Assembly (NCBI RefSeq): GCF_028712645.1
Contig: NZ_JAQTPQ010000003.1
Coordinates: 1 to 37,955 of the forward strand
Reading direction: 5' to 3'
Length of the DNA: 37,955 nt
From: Flavobacterium sp.
GTDB lineage: Bacteria > Bacteroidota > Bacteroidia > Flavobacteriales > Flavobacteriaceae
The position numbers and the translations under genes are program-made. The notes below the pieces were generated by a model that saw nothing but the letters and a program-made list of their open reading frames with translations, was not told where the DNA came from and searched no databases. Position 1 is the first letter of the stretch, and every line of letters starts with the position of its first letter. Shown piece after piece: positions 18,901 to 25,863 of the stretch.

Positions 18901-19867
18901 GGTTTCAGGTTCTCTAATTCCAGAAATTTGTAAAGGAGACAATGATGGCGAGTTTAGCATTGATATTTCAGGAGGAACACTTCCTTATAGTGTAAGTTTA
19001 GATAACCCAGCAGGTGTTTATACAACTGGAACTCCAACTCAAACACAGTTTGATTTTACAGGATTAGGCGGAGGAGACCATAAGGTTTATATCCGTGACG
19101 CAAATTTATGTAATGCTGAGTTACCGATTTCTTTACCAGCATCAGTAAAATTAGATCCACAAGCCATTGTTGATTATAGTTGTGTAAACAACGCTCCAAG
19201 CAATACTGTTACAGTAACCGTTGATGCCAGCATAACCAATCCTGCCGATGTCGATTATGCATTAGATGGAATTCCTCCTTATCAAGCTAGCAATGTGTTT
19301 ACCAATGTCTCAGCTGGAACCCATTTTATAAGTGCAAGACATACAAATGGCTGTATTCAGCAAACCCAAAATTTCACTATTCTTCAAATAAATCCTTTGG
19401 CGGTTATTTTGATTAATGGTGGATTGAATGAGATAGTTGCAACAACCACAGGAGGTTCAGGGATTTATCATTATACGTTTAATGGGGAATCCACAGGAAC
19501 TAGCAACACTTATATTTATTATAAAACAGGTGTTTACACTGTTGAAGTTGTAGATAGCGAAGGGTGTACCGCAACGGATACTAAGCCGTTCACATTCATC
19601 GATATTGAAATTCCAAATGTATTTACGCCTAACAATGATGGCAATAATGATACTTGGGGACCAACAAACACGAGGAATTACCCAGACTTAATATATCATA
19701 TTTTTGATCGCTATGGACGTAAAGTAGGAACCTACAGAGAAGGACAATTTTGGGACGGGAAATACAATGGTCTAGAATTGCCTTCGGGGGACTATTGGTA
19801 TGTGTTAAAATTGAATAATGACCAAGACGGAAGAGAATTTATGGGTCATTTTACTCTTTACAGATAA
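9986..19867 (+). CDS. sprB: SprB-like giant gliding adhesin (3293 aa)
   Basis: SprB is the mobile surface adhesin that the gliding motor drives along the cell. Features in order: signal peptide ending YYGNAQ; an N-terminal globular domain (about 25-385); a DUF11-type module (about 388-510, 'VNLGDTIEYVIGFQNVG'); a Cys-rich segment (about 640-730); then from about 815 to 3190 some 28 SprB-type repeats, each ending like 'GNYTITIKDANGC' and most opening with another Cys ('CNGANNG', 'CFGDANG'). It ends in a type B sorting domain ('IPNVFTPNNDGNNDTW' to 'GHFTLYR'). F. johnsoniae SprB is about 6500 aa, so this is roughly half size, but start, stop and sorting domain are all intact, with no frameshift seen. 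sprF follows after 47 bases. Confidence 0.93.
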   Translation: MKLKNYILYITLIFLSVYYGNAQVKVPFSPRLPGGSIKVKGDIKLVGNSIVNTGPMGSPANTPYVINSDNNGLNMEYIDIDSDASTFSSSSADLNIGTACKRIVYAGLYWSATYPYERSTDAASNIAGTPRITDFNTIKFKLPGGAYLPITADNTIFDGFNIDPFINFPDSPYVCYKDVTSLLQGLPDADGQYVVANVRSAKGQRVNGISAGWSLVVIYEDPTLPSKFISTFDGFAGIHRVNAPSVNVTINGFQTIPSGPVNFSMGVAALEGDRTILGDQFLIKANSVASFTPVGGALNPPGTILAPLSADFFNSTITNNDTQVLSRNPASTNTLGFDLDLVTPPNPSNSIIPNGETGAQLQFTTTTTNGSDAYSVFLTSFAVDIIEPKIILTKVVQDLLGNNIGGATVNLGDTIEYVIGFQNVGNDSATSFTIKDILPVNVVFNPATGLTLPSGATYTYNAGTRTLLFTVPNNLVEKGDSRSEIRIRVSVPIDCNVFKTACSKEIKNQAFASYKGVINTTQITDDPSLSFFSSCALSTPTATNFLANVSGCIYPSSAVLCSASVELTAASGYDSYSWSTSPTGIPVIGTNQTLTVTSLGTYYVRDTATIPCISTIDEVITVVDFNSGLTNPVIPYADQIPICPNDGKKLPLIFLCGLNDHRLIQTNTGALSVIWQKLDPTSCPPIALQSCANENATCTWNQVGTSPDFDAIDEGQYRVILNYAGGCFKRFYFNVFKNPLDPKFTVQDIICTTPGKITITNVPFDYIYSLDNPAGPYQVSPVFTPVSAGTHHVYIQQLGAGDNACLFDVFPIVIRAHVFTTTVTPISPLCFGDKGSIKVAAFDAQPQYTFCLYSGNAALPANLIQCVGPIAQDNYEFPNLNPGTYTVTINTQDGCSNTKTVTITPTPLLTATLALTKPLTPCSNGEITIYPVGGTPPYCYFINGNSVPQCGSNVISVPAPGGTYNIVVVDKNNCTFTLPPITVVSTVAPSYNIIKTDALCSGTSTGTITINVTNANGNAIQYSIDGGTTWLNSNVFNNLPAGNYTVMIKYVTGTAACTITNPITINNPNPITATVTLTTDYTCNSATGSSTNPGLGVITVTGVSGGTAPYTYCIGGTCQAPTASTTTTFTGLVNGNYTITIKDANGCSKTFSKTITPLNPPTNLTFSATALTCPANTTTVTINNVTGGVSPFQYQIVAAPPAFLGSLPTLYQNSKNFSGLPPGTYTFQVIDSKGCTFQKSFTIPVIPPIKVVGTLLNNIVCFGTNSGNIRFTVTNPGTTGYTYTINGGASIAGPGSGIINLTNLATGAYVIIVKSNQTTCTDTATITVVAPPSALAITKTVTPISCTNNGSVVINASGGWGSYSYTLTPPSGPVIGPQLSNSFTNLSTVGLYTITVKDSNGCTVSDTFTLVAPATLTSSISAASDFCYDGTNAATIIITASGGVAPLTYNINGGLFDTNNIFANLTPGSYTIKVKDAAGCELTLPMQTIASQLTISSVLTKGIDCTVSPNAVITNTIAGGYPPYTYKVNSNAGGYPAGPGTATSTPFTFPTAIAGTFQFQITDSKGCVAQSNTITVDPIVNPVINSVIQTQQILCGGDATATINVNIDTTKGVGPFVINVFNNTTSTNYGTQTSSLPAGNYTITVTDANSCTNSKPIAISQPVPIAFTEVLLPITCTGSGTTFGSISVTGLTGGIAPYTYILTNNVGDPTQTYVDATGADYSFTVLNFGIYELDVVDSNNCSVKKQNIVMSSPPSDLTINASILPSTCAAGGTIIVEVAATFTGGPYHFAIYQSPYPPFPDPAYQPADAGFLLQSTFTGLTPGVTYSFVVYDETTQCYYFKTADTPVLSLSNLTSTVTPKNVTCKGNADGNVSFTFGNYNATSVSYTIYNSLTNTAVVPSVSGTIPGLTGLPTSVSNEGPLAPGTYYILFTENDGANAGCTKASSAFTITESATLLSITASEIKKDNCNLNAGIISATGQGGTAPLTYQILLATSPAPTAVSTGWSATNNTLNTESGNYVAYVKDANNCIASFPVIVGLDPTPVITATVTNQCTATGSNFSIDVVLTTVGIAPYTVIIDGAVPVTKTFPFTITNLSPGLHTVQIKDANGCGNTVSNTIYPELILSASFTTLPTCLNNDGTITAIAAGGSGAYTYSLFDSTGTIPLVPAQPSPVFPAQPTGSYQVEVVDTNTLCSKSMPISLVLPTAVTFTTAPSPVSCNGGANGSITVILPVSNDNPNYLYETIAPSPIIFAPQSSNIFAGLTAGTYTIKVTSGRGCSLTQPETITEPSPLTANGSATSFGCASDNSVNTSTLTITESGGTSPYKYSIDGSSYFTTNIFDITDTGAIQNITVYVQDDNGCIATNTVIINPLPKLTSATVAIATPIDCNNTGSVSISVTGGSGNFNYQLLPSGIPQPSNTFSISTPGDYYFQVNDLTTGCHIETLPYTVLPYNTIDVVATTTSDVICFGDANGTIEINVTGYSGAYSYNVFNGVILQTSGIGNTSTNPLPITGLPSGNYTVEVTETVSPFCVKTSNLVIIESPIAPLTLSASETSNVTCDNNKGTITAIATGGWGILEYQLIGPISQVYSSNSTFIDLVAGTYTINVKDTKGCTQTKFVTLTTPNPINATVTPSVGTVACNGDKNASINITNVTGGQGSNYTYTLNTILPTPSSSGPQSTPIFDGLGAGTYNVTVQDGYNCIYTSVNIVIGEPSIITVDLKVATNQSCFNQTTLTLTASGGTPPYTYSADGISYSAGTFNPSITFAVPVGTYHYYVKDNNGCMSFVSNDINIDPLTPLSLTTNTETNLTINCTGESTGVINVSAQGALGNYVYTLLNGVGVPIATEPSQGPTVTANFTGLIAGTYIVRVMSGDCSLDSTVFTISEPTTPITATYTLTDVSCNGANNGKIVINASGGTGIIRYAISPQRNQFFTTSTFDNLAPGNYDVIVQDENGCIAPINFDISEPTPVAVTMVSGSLIPEICKGDNDGEFSIDISGGTLPYSVSLDNPAGVYTTGTPTQTQFDFTGLGGGDHKVYIRDANLCNAELPISLPASVKLDPQAIVDYSCVNNAPSNTVTVTVDASITNPADVDYALDGIPPYQASNVFTNVSAGTHFISARHTNGCIQQTQNFTILQINPLAVILINGGLNEIVATTTGGSGIYHYTFNGESTGTSNTYIYYKTGVYTVEVVDSEGCTATDTKPFTFIDIEIPNVFTPNNDGNNDTWGPTNTRNYPDLIYHIFDRYGRKVGTYREGQFWDGKYNGLELPSGDYWYVLKLNNDQDGREFMGHFTLYR

Positions 19868-19914
19868 ATTATTAAAAAGTAAAAACGCTGTTGACTCAAA
19901 TTAAAATTATTTAA

Positions 19915-20877
19915 ATGAAAAATATAATCCTATCATTTCTACTCTTAGCAATAACCTCAAGTTACTGTCAAGAATTAAATATACCAGTTGCCACTCAATA
20001 CTTGGCTGATAACCCTTTTGTGATATCTCCAACTTTTGCAGGTATTGGCGATAATTTTAGAATAAGAGCTAATGGAATGAAACAGTGGGTTGGAGTAAAA
20101 GAAGCTCCTCAAAACCAAGCCATTTATGCAGATTTTAGAATAGCAGATCAATCTGGGGTTGGGGTATCTTTCTACAATGACAAAAATGGATATACTAGCC
20201 AATCAGGAGCCAAATTTTCCTTTGCTCATCACATCATTTTAGATTATTATTCCAAGCAATATTTGTCTTTTGGAATGTCTTTTAATGTAAATAATTTTAA
20301 AATCGACATAGGACAATTTTCTCCAATTAATTTTGATCCAAGTATTACAGACGATAGATTTACATCCAATAAAAACTTTGATGTGGGTTTATTATACAGA
20401 AATAAAGAGTTTTATTTTAGTTTTAACTTAAGTAATATTTTAGATAAAAACATCGACAAGTTTTCAGGAATTAAGATTGAACCTAATTTACTTCGCAATT
20501 ATCAAATATATTCAGGGTATGTAATTAAAACGCAAAATTGGTCAGAGATAGAGCCGTCTGTATTTTATCAATATTTTGTAAGTGATAAGCGTTCAAGCAC
20601 TGATGTTAATATTAAATACAGAAAATTCAACAATAACGATGATTATTACTGGGCAGGAATTACTTATCGTTTTTTGAATGATCAAATCCTTCAGCCATTA
20701 ACCATAGGACCTATGGCAGGATTCAAAAAAAATGGGTTTTATTTTGGCTATTCTTATCAGCAAACACTTAATGAATTAATTTCCTATAATTCTGGCACTC
20801 ATATTATTACAATAGGATTTGATTTTCTTGCGCATATTAGCAACTGTCCTTGTACACAAAGCCCAGTTCACGATTAA
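19915..20877 (+). CDS. sprF: SprF: PorP/SprF-family outer-membrane protein for SprB secretion
   Basis: In F. johnsoniae, SprF is needed to get SprB to the cell surface through the T9SS. This 320-aa protein has a signal peptide (cleavage near SSYCQ), the family opening 'NPFVISPTFAGIGDNFRIRANGMKQWVG', then alternating strands ('GVGVSFYNDKNGYTSQSGAKFSFAHH', 'YLSFGMSFNVNNF', 'NFDVGLLYRNKEFYFSFNLSN') that fit an outer-membrane barrel. It ends in a short Cys-containing tail ('SNCPCTQS'). It has the usual PorP/SprF length, without the coiled coil or SPOR-like end of SprD. It is the last gene of the block and a weak hairpin follows at 20948. Confidence 0.93.
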   Translation: MKNIILSFLLLAITSSYCQELNIPVATQYLADNPFVISPTFAGIGDNFRIRANGMKQWVGVKEAPQNQAIYADFRIADQSGVGVSFYNDKNGYTSQSGAKFSFAHHIILDYYSKQYLSFGMSFNVNNFKIDIGQFSPINFDPSITDDRFTSNKNFDVGLLYRNKEFYFSFNLSNILDKNIDKFSGIKIEPNLLRNYQIYSGYVIKTQNWSEIEPSVFYQYFVSDKRSSTDVNIKYRKFNNNDDYYWAGITYRFLNDQILQPLTIGPMAGFKKNGFYFGYSYQQTLNELISYNSGTHIITIGFDFLAHISNCPCTQSPVHD

Positions 20878-20947
20878 AGATGTATTTATATTTGATAAGT
20901 TGACTAAATTGTTTTTTATTAAAAATAGTTTTATTTCTAAAATTACA

Positions 20948-20990
20948 ACGTTTTCGATACTGAAACGTATTTTGTTTTGCTGTTTTTGAA
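20948..20990 (+). terminator. Possible terminator after sprF
   Basis: ACGTTT (20948-20953) pairs with AAACGT (20963-20968) around a 9-base loop, followed by a T-rich tract (TTTTG, TTTTTG). The stem is short, so read-through into pgk is possible. Confidence 0.3.
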
Positions 20991-21020
20991 TTTTTCGATA
21001 CAATAAAAATCTTATATTTG
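20985..21020 (+). promoter_or_regulatory. Promoter of pgk
   Basis: The -7 box TATATTTG at 21013-21020 is perfect. The nearest TTTG (20985-20988) is 24 bases upstream, a little longer than the usual 19-21. The pgk ATG lies 33 bases downstream. Confidence 0.55.
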
Positions 21021-21053
21021 CTTTTCTATCAAAAAAACTAAAAAAAACTTTCA

Positions 21054-22241
21054 ATGAAAACTATAAACGATTTCGATTTCAAAAACAAAAAAGCCATAAT
21101 TCGTGTTGATTTTAATGTGCCTTTAGACGAAAATTTTAATGTGACCGATGCCACTCGTATTGAGGCCGCTAAACCAACAATAGACAAAATTCTAGCTGAT
21201 GGCGGAAGTGTGATTTTGATGTCACATCTTGGAAGACCAAAAGGTGTAGATAGAAAATATTCATTGGGACATATAATTAAAAAAACCTCTGAAATTCTTG
21301 GTGTAACTGTTCTTTTTTCGCCAAATTGTGTGGGAGAAGAGGCTCAAAAAGCATCAGAGAGATTGCAACCAGGACAGGTTTTGTTGTTAGAAAATTTACG
21401 TTTTCACGCCGAAGAAGAGGCTGGTGATGTTGCTTTTGCAAAAGAATTAGCATCATTGGGTGACATTTATGTAAACGATGCTTTTGGAACAGCACATAGA
21501 GCACATGCTTCGACAACAATAATTGCACAGTTTTTCCCAAATAAAAAATGTTTCGGATTATTATTGGCAAAAGAAATTGAAAGCTTAAACAAGGTTTTAA
21601 AAGATTCTGAAAAACCAGTTACTGCAGTTCTTGGCGGATCGAAAGTGTCTTCTAAAATTACTGTAATCGAAAACATTTTAGACAAAGTTGATCATATGAT
21701 TATTGGTGGTGGAATGACTTTTACTTTCGTGAAAGCGCTAGGCGGTAAAATAGGCGAATCTATTTGTGAAGACGACAAACAAGAATTAGCGTTAGAAATT
21801 TTAAGATTAGCCAAAGAAAAAGGAGTTCAAATTCACATTCCTGTTGACGTTGTTGCTGCAGATGATTTTTCAAATGATGCCAATACTCAAATTGTTGATG
21901 TTCGTGAAATTCCTGATAGATGGCAAGGATTAGATGCAGGACCAAAATCTTTAGAGAACTTCAAAAAAGTTATTTTAGAATCAAAAACTATTCTTTGGAA
22001 CGGACCATTAGGCGTTTTCGAAATGGAAAGTTTTGCTAACGGAACTATTCAATTAGGTAATTTTATTGCTGAAGCAACTGCAAATGGAGCATTTTCGCTT
22101 GTTGGCGGAGGAGACTCTGTTGCTGCGGTAAAACAATTTGGTTTTGAAGACAAAGTGAGTTATGTATCGACAGGTGGAGGAGCAATGCTCGAAATGCTTG
22201 AAGGTAGAATATTACCTGGAATTGCTGCTATTTTAGAATAA
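21054..22241 (+). CDS. pgk: Phosphoglycerate kinase
   Basis: It transfers the acyl phosphate of 1,3-bisphosphoglycerate to ADP in glycolysis, and runs in reverse in gluconeogenesis. At 395 aa it has the normal two-domain length. Seen in order: '[13 protein letters not shown]' and 'SHLGRPKG' for phosphoglycerate binding, '[12 protein letters not shown]', '[13 protein letters not shown]', '[12 protein letters not shown]' and '[11 protein letters not shown]' of the nucleotide domain, '[11 protein letters not shown]', and the C-terminal '[13 protein letters not shown]' phosphate loop. It is preceded by its own TATATTTG box and followed 105 bases later by a lytic transglycosylase gene. Nothing unusual. 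Confidence 0.98.
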   Translation: MKTINDFDFKNKKAIIRVDFNVPLDENFNVTDATRIEAAKPTIDKILADGGSVILMSHLGRPKGVDRKYSLGHIIKKTSEILGVTVLFSPNCVGEEAQKASERLQPGQVLLLENLRFHAEEEAGDVAFAKELASLGDIYVNDAFGTAHRAHASTTIIAQFFPNKKCFGLLLAKEIESLNKVLKDSEKPVTAVLGGSKVSSKITVIENILDKVDHMIIGGGMTFTFVKALGGKIGESICEDDKQELALEILRLAKEKGVQIHIPVDVVAADDFSNDANTQIVDVREIPDRWQGLDAGPKSLENFKKVILESKTILWNGPLGVFEMESFANGTIQLGNFIAEATANGAFSLVGGGDSVAAVKQFGFEDKVSYVSTGGGAMLEMLEGRILPGIAAILE

Positions 22242-22288
22242 TAATATCTTTTTAACAATATTTAAACAAAACTTTAGTTGTAACCTAT

Positions 22289-22296
22289 TAAGTTTG
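22289..22296 (+). promoter_or_regulatory. Possible -7 box upstream of the lytic transglycosylase gene
   Basis: TAAGTTTG matches TAnnTTTG and lies 50 bases before the ATG at 22347. No -33 TTTG is found at the right distance, so support is weak. Confidence 0.3.
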
Positions 22297-22346
22297 TAAA
22301 TAACAGTTATATAATCGTTTAGAATATAGCCTATTGATTAAAAATT

Positions 22347-24383
22347 ATGATTAAAAAAAACACCATTTTATCGATTTTTCTATTGCTGTCTGCTCAGTTG
22401 TTTTCACAGCAAGTTGCAACAAAAGAAACGCGATTATCCTATTTAGATTCCGTTAAAAATTCATTTACGAAATATGATGTAGCCGCTCGTGTGGACAGTT
22501 TATGGTTGAATGAATTGACAAATCTAGATTTATACAATGATTTATCAGGTGACATCAAGACTATTAATGTTGACGAAAAAGTTGACTACGAATTGTCAAC
22601 AGATTTGCTGAAAGCAAGACTGAAAGCAATGGATGCAAAATCGCCATTTCATATCGAATACAATCAAGGACTTGAAAACATAATCAAATCATTTTTAAAG
22701 AATAGGAAAAAATCTTTTGAACGATTAATGGGTATTTCTGAGTATTATTTTCCAATGTTTGAAGAGGCTTTAGCTAAGAAAAACGTGCCATTGGAGATAA
22801 AATATTTAGCAGTTGTAGAATCAGCATTAAATCCAAAAGCAGTTTCCAGAGTGGGTGCTACAGGACTCTGGCAGTTTATGTATCAAACAGGGAAACTTTA
22901 TAATCTAAATATTGATTCGTATGTTGATGATAGAAGCGATCCTTTAAAAGCTAGTGAAGCAGCAGCGCAATATATGGCTAATATGTATGCCATTTTTGGC
23001 GACTGGGAATTAGTTTTGGCATCGTATAATTCAGGACCAGGAAATGTTACCAAAGCAATTCGACGTTCAGGAGGCCAACAAAATTTCTGGAATATCAAAA
23101 AATTTCTTCCAAAAGAAACTCAAAGTTACGTCCCTGCTTTTCTTGCTACAATGTATATTTTCGAATATCATAACGAACACGGAATACATCCTGAAAGAGC
23201 TATCGTAAATCATTTTGCTACGGATACTATAATGATTAAAAAACAAATGTCGTTTAAACAAATTTCTGATTTGATAGATGTTCCTGTTGCACAATTGCAA
23301 TTATTGAATCCATCTTATAAAATGAACGAGGTTCCGTTTTATGAAAATCAAAATCATTTTTTAAGGTTGCCAAAAGATAAAATCGCCATTTTTACTTCAA
23401 ATGAAGATCGAATTTATGCCTATGTACAACACGAAATGGATCTTCGCGAAAAACCATTTCAGGTTACCAAAGCAATTGCTATAAATGATACAATTAATTA
23501 TACTACTCAAAGGGTAACGGTTCCAAAAACCAAATATTATACGGTACGACGTGGAGATAATCTTGGAGGAATTGCTGATAAATATGATGTCAGTTTGGTA
23601 GATTTGAAAAAATGGAACAAGCTAAAAGGGAATACTATTTCTTATGGGAAGAGCCTAAAAATCATTGCAAGCGAAAGCGTAGTTAGAACTATAAAGAAAG
23701 AACCTAAGACGAATAAAATTCCATTGGAAATTGCGCCAGACAATCAAAAACTTGCTTCAACAGAAGCTAAAACAGCAAAAGCTGAATTAGCCAAGAAATC
23801 TATTAAAATCGATACCTTGTCAACTAATTCAACTTATTACGTTGTTCAAAAAGGCGATAATTTAGGAAATATTGCTAAAAAATTGAATGTTACTGTTGAT
23901 GAAATCAAGCAATGGAATAATCTTTCGGATGCAAATATTAAATTAGGAGCATCGTTGCAAGTGGCTAATATTGATACAGAATCTCAAGAAATTGCTCCAA
24001 CCTCCAAGTTTGAAAACGTAGAATACGTGGTTAAAAAAGGAGATAATTTAGGGAATATTTCCAAAAAATTTGGGTCATCTATTGATGATATTAAATTATG
24101 GAATAATTTACAAAATCCAAATATCTCTCTAGGAAGCACCTTGATAGTTGCCAAAAATGAAATCCCAATTGCAAGTAAAACTGCCGAAAAAACTTTCAAG
24201 AAAAAAGAAAGTTTAGCATCTGTTTCAAAAAAGAATGCTACAGATTATTATGTAAAAAAAGGGGATTCATTATACAGCATTGCTAAAAAATATCCTGGCG
24301 TAAGCATTTCCGACATTAAAAAATGGAACGATATTCGCGAAGGAGAATTGAAACCCGGAATGAAGTTAAAAATAAACGGATAA
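22347..24383 (+). CDS. MltD-like lytic transglycosylase with four LysM domains
   Basis: Predicted to cleave the MurNAc-GlcNAc bond of peptidoglycan without water, giving anhydromuropeptides, in the periplasm. The 678-aa protein has a signal peptide (FLLLSAQLFSQ), an SLT/GH23 domain at about 130-290 with catalytic Glu158 in 'VVESALNPKA', followed by 'GATGLWQFM' and 'ASYNSGPGNV'. It then has four LysM domains starting near 397, 495, 565 and 632, each with the 'Y.V..GD.L..IA' pattern. The last one, with 'YYVKKGDSLYSIAKKYPG', is slightly different. There is no lipobox, unlike E. coli MltD. It probably forms a unit with the DUF4837 lipoprotein 48 bases downstream. Confidence 0.93.
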   Translation: MIKKNTILSIFLLLSAQLFSQQVATKETRLSYLDSVKNSFTKYDVAARVDSLWLNELTNLDLYNDLSGDIKTINVDEKVDYELSTDLLKARLKAMDAKSPFHIEYNQGLENIIKSFLKNRKKSFERLMGISEYYFPMFEEALAKKNVPLEIKYLAVVESALNPKAVSRVGATGLWQFMYQTGKLYNLNIDSYVDDRSDPLKASEAAAQYMANMYAIFGDWELVLASYNSGPGNVTKAIRRSGGQQNFWNIKKFLPKETQSYVPAFLATMYIFEYHNEHGIHPERAIVNHFATDTIMIKKQMSFKQISDLIDVPVAQLQLLNPSYKMNEVPFYENQNHFLRLPKDKIAIFTSNEDRIYAYVQHEMDLREKPFQVTKAIAINDTINYTTQRVTVPKTKYYTVRRGDNLGGIADKYDVSLVDLKKWNKLKGNTISYGKSLKIIASESVVRTIKKEPKTNKIPLEIAPDNQKLASTEAKTAKAELAKKSIKIDTLSTNSTYYVVQKGDNLGNIAKKLNVTVDEIKQWNNLSDANIKLGASLQVANIDTESQEIAPTSKFENVEYVVKKGDNLGNISKKFGSSIDDIKLWNNLQNPNISLGSTLIVAKNEIPIASKTAEKTFKKKESLASVSKKNATDYYVKKGDSLYSIAKKYPGVSISDIKKWNDIREGELKPGMKLKING

Positions 24384-24431
24384 TACAATAATCTTCTATA
24401 AATTTGGGTTTTATTTCATAATTGAACTATA

Positions 24432-25406
24432 ATGAATAAAACCCATTTTTTATTTCTTCTCATTTCCATTGTATTTTTTTCTTGTGCCAAGAAAAAAGAC
24501 AATCTACCACGAAAAGCATCGGGCAAAATCAATACTATTTCAGTAATCATTGATGACCAGTTATGGAATGGCGAGATTGGCGACAGCATTCGAAATAAGT
24601 TTGCATCACCAGTTATTGGATTACCACAGGAAGAACCTCTTTTCACCATAAATCAATATCCCGTCAAACTTATGGAGGGATTTATGACCGATAGTCGGAC
24701 GATTATCGTTGTAAAAAAAGAAGATAAAAACAAATTTGAAATAAAGAAAGATCAATACGCATCTCCACAAAATGTATTTCATATTTCCGGAAAAACTGGT
24801 GCCGAAATTCTTAAAATTATTGAAAAGAATTTTTCCAAAATAATTCAAATCATTAAGGAAACAGAAATCGCCGAAAATCAAAGAATTATTAAACAATCAC
24901 CACTTAACACGAATGCAATTACTAATGCGTTTCATATTTCTTTAAATGCACCTTCTGGTTATTTGTATGTGCTCAAGAAAGATAATTTTCTTTGGTTAAA
25001 GAAAGAAATTGTCAGCGGAAATACCAGTCTTTTAATTTATCAAGTTCCAATTAATTCTATTAAAAAAGATTCAAATTTAATTTCCAATATTATCAAAATG
25101 CGCGATTCTATTGGGGAATTGTATATTCGAGGAACTGAACCTGATACACGAATGATTACTGAGGAAGGATACGCACCTTATTTTTCTAAAACTAAATTAG
25201 ACGGAAAAGAAACTTATGAAACTAAGGGAACTTGGGCATTAAAAAACGATTTTATGGCAGGACCATTCATAAATTATGCAATTGTTGATGAAGACCATAA
25301 CAGAATTCTAGTTTTAGAGGGATTTTGTTACTCTCCTTCTAGAGAAGAACGAGATTTAATGCTCGAATTAGAGTCCATCATCAAATCAATTAAACTCTTA
25401 AAATAA
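24432..25406 (+). CDS. DUF4837 family lipoprotein
   Basis: A 324-aa lipoprotein: the signal 'FLFLLISIVFFSCAKKKDN' has a lipobox ending at Cys18, with charged residues following. The mature part carries the features I associate with DUF4837, a Bacteroidota-restricted family of unknown function: 'ISVIIDDQLWNGEIGDSIRNKF', 'GLPQEEPLFTINQYP', 'ETYETKGTWALKNDFMAGPF' and 'ILVLEGFCYSPSREERDLMLELESI'. Its position between a lytic transglycosylase and an ElaA-type acetyltransferase is compatible with an envelope role, but that is inference. Confidence 0.85.
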   Translation: MNKTHFLFLLISIVFFSCAKKKDNLPRKASGKINTISVIIDDQLWNGEIGDSIRNKFASPVIGLPQEEPLFTINQYPVKLMEGFMTDSRTIIVVKKEDKNKFEIKKDQYASPQNVFHISGKTGAEILKIIEKNFSKIIQIIKETEIAENQRIIKQSPLNTNAITNAFHISLNAPSGYLYVLKKDNFLWLKKEIVSGNTSLLIYQVPINSIKKDSNLISNIIKMRDSIGELYIRGTEPDTRMITEEGYAPYFSKTKLDGKETYETKGTWALKNDFMAGPFINYAIVDEDHNRILVLEGFCYSPSREERDLMLELESIIKSIKLLK

Positions 25407-25416
25407 AAAATAGTAT

Positions 25417-25863
25417 ATGGAATTAAAATGGCAAATAAAATCCTTTGAAGACCTTACTTCTCACGAATTATATGACATTCTAAAATTAAGAAGCACCATT
25501 TTTGTGGTCGAACAAAACTGTGTTTATCTCGATCCAGATGGAAAAGACAAATTAGCATTGCATCTTTTTGGCACTTTCGCGGGCAAAATTGTAGCTTATT
25601 CCAGACTCTTCAAAGCAGGAATTTCTTTTGATAATTCCTCCATTGGGAGAGTGGTTGTTGATGCAGATTATCGTGATCGAAAATGGGGTCACGACTTAAT
25701 GAGAGAAGCAATTGCGGGAATTAAAAATCATTTTGGCGAAAGTAAAATCACCATTGGCGCACAATTGTATTTACAAAAATTCTACGAAAGTCACGGATTC
25801 GTTCAAACCAGCGAGATGTATCTGGAAGATGATATTCCGCATATTGAAATGAAAAAAGTGTAA
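25417..25863 (+). CDS. ElaA-type GNAT acetyltransferase
   Basis: A cytoplasmic N-acetyltransferase of 148 aa with the ElaA opening 'LKLRSTIFVVEQNCVYLDPDGKD', 'IGRVVVDADYRDRKWGHDLM' for acetyl-CoA binding, and 'AQLYLQKFYESHGFVQTSEMYLEDDIPHIEM', which is diagnostic of the ElaA subfamily. Substrate unknown. It begins 10 bases after the DUF4837 gene, so the two are likely co-transcribed. Its stop codon TAA (25861-25863) directly abuts the stop of the convergent OmpA gene. Confidence 0.92.
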   Translation: MELKWQIKSFEDLTSHELYDILKLRSTIFVVEQNCVYLDPDGKDKLALHLFGTFAGKIVAYSRLFKAGISFDNSSIGRVVVDADYRDRKWGHDLMREAIAGIKNHFGESKITIGAQLYLQKFYESHGFVQTSEMYLEDDIPHIEMKKV

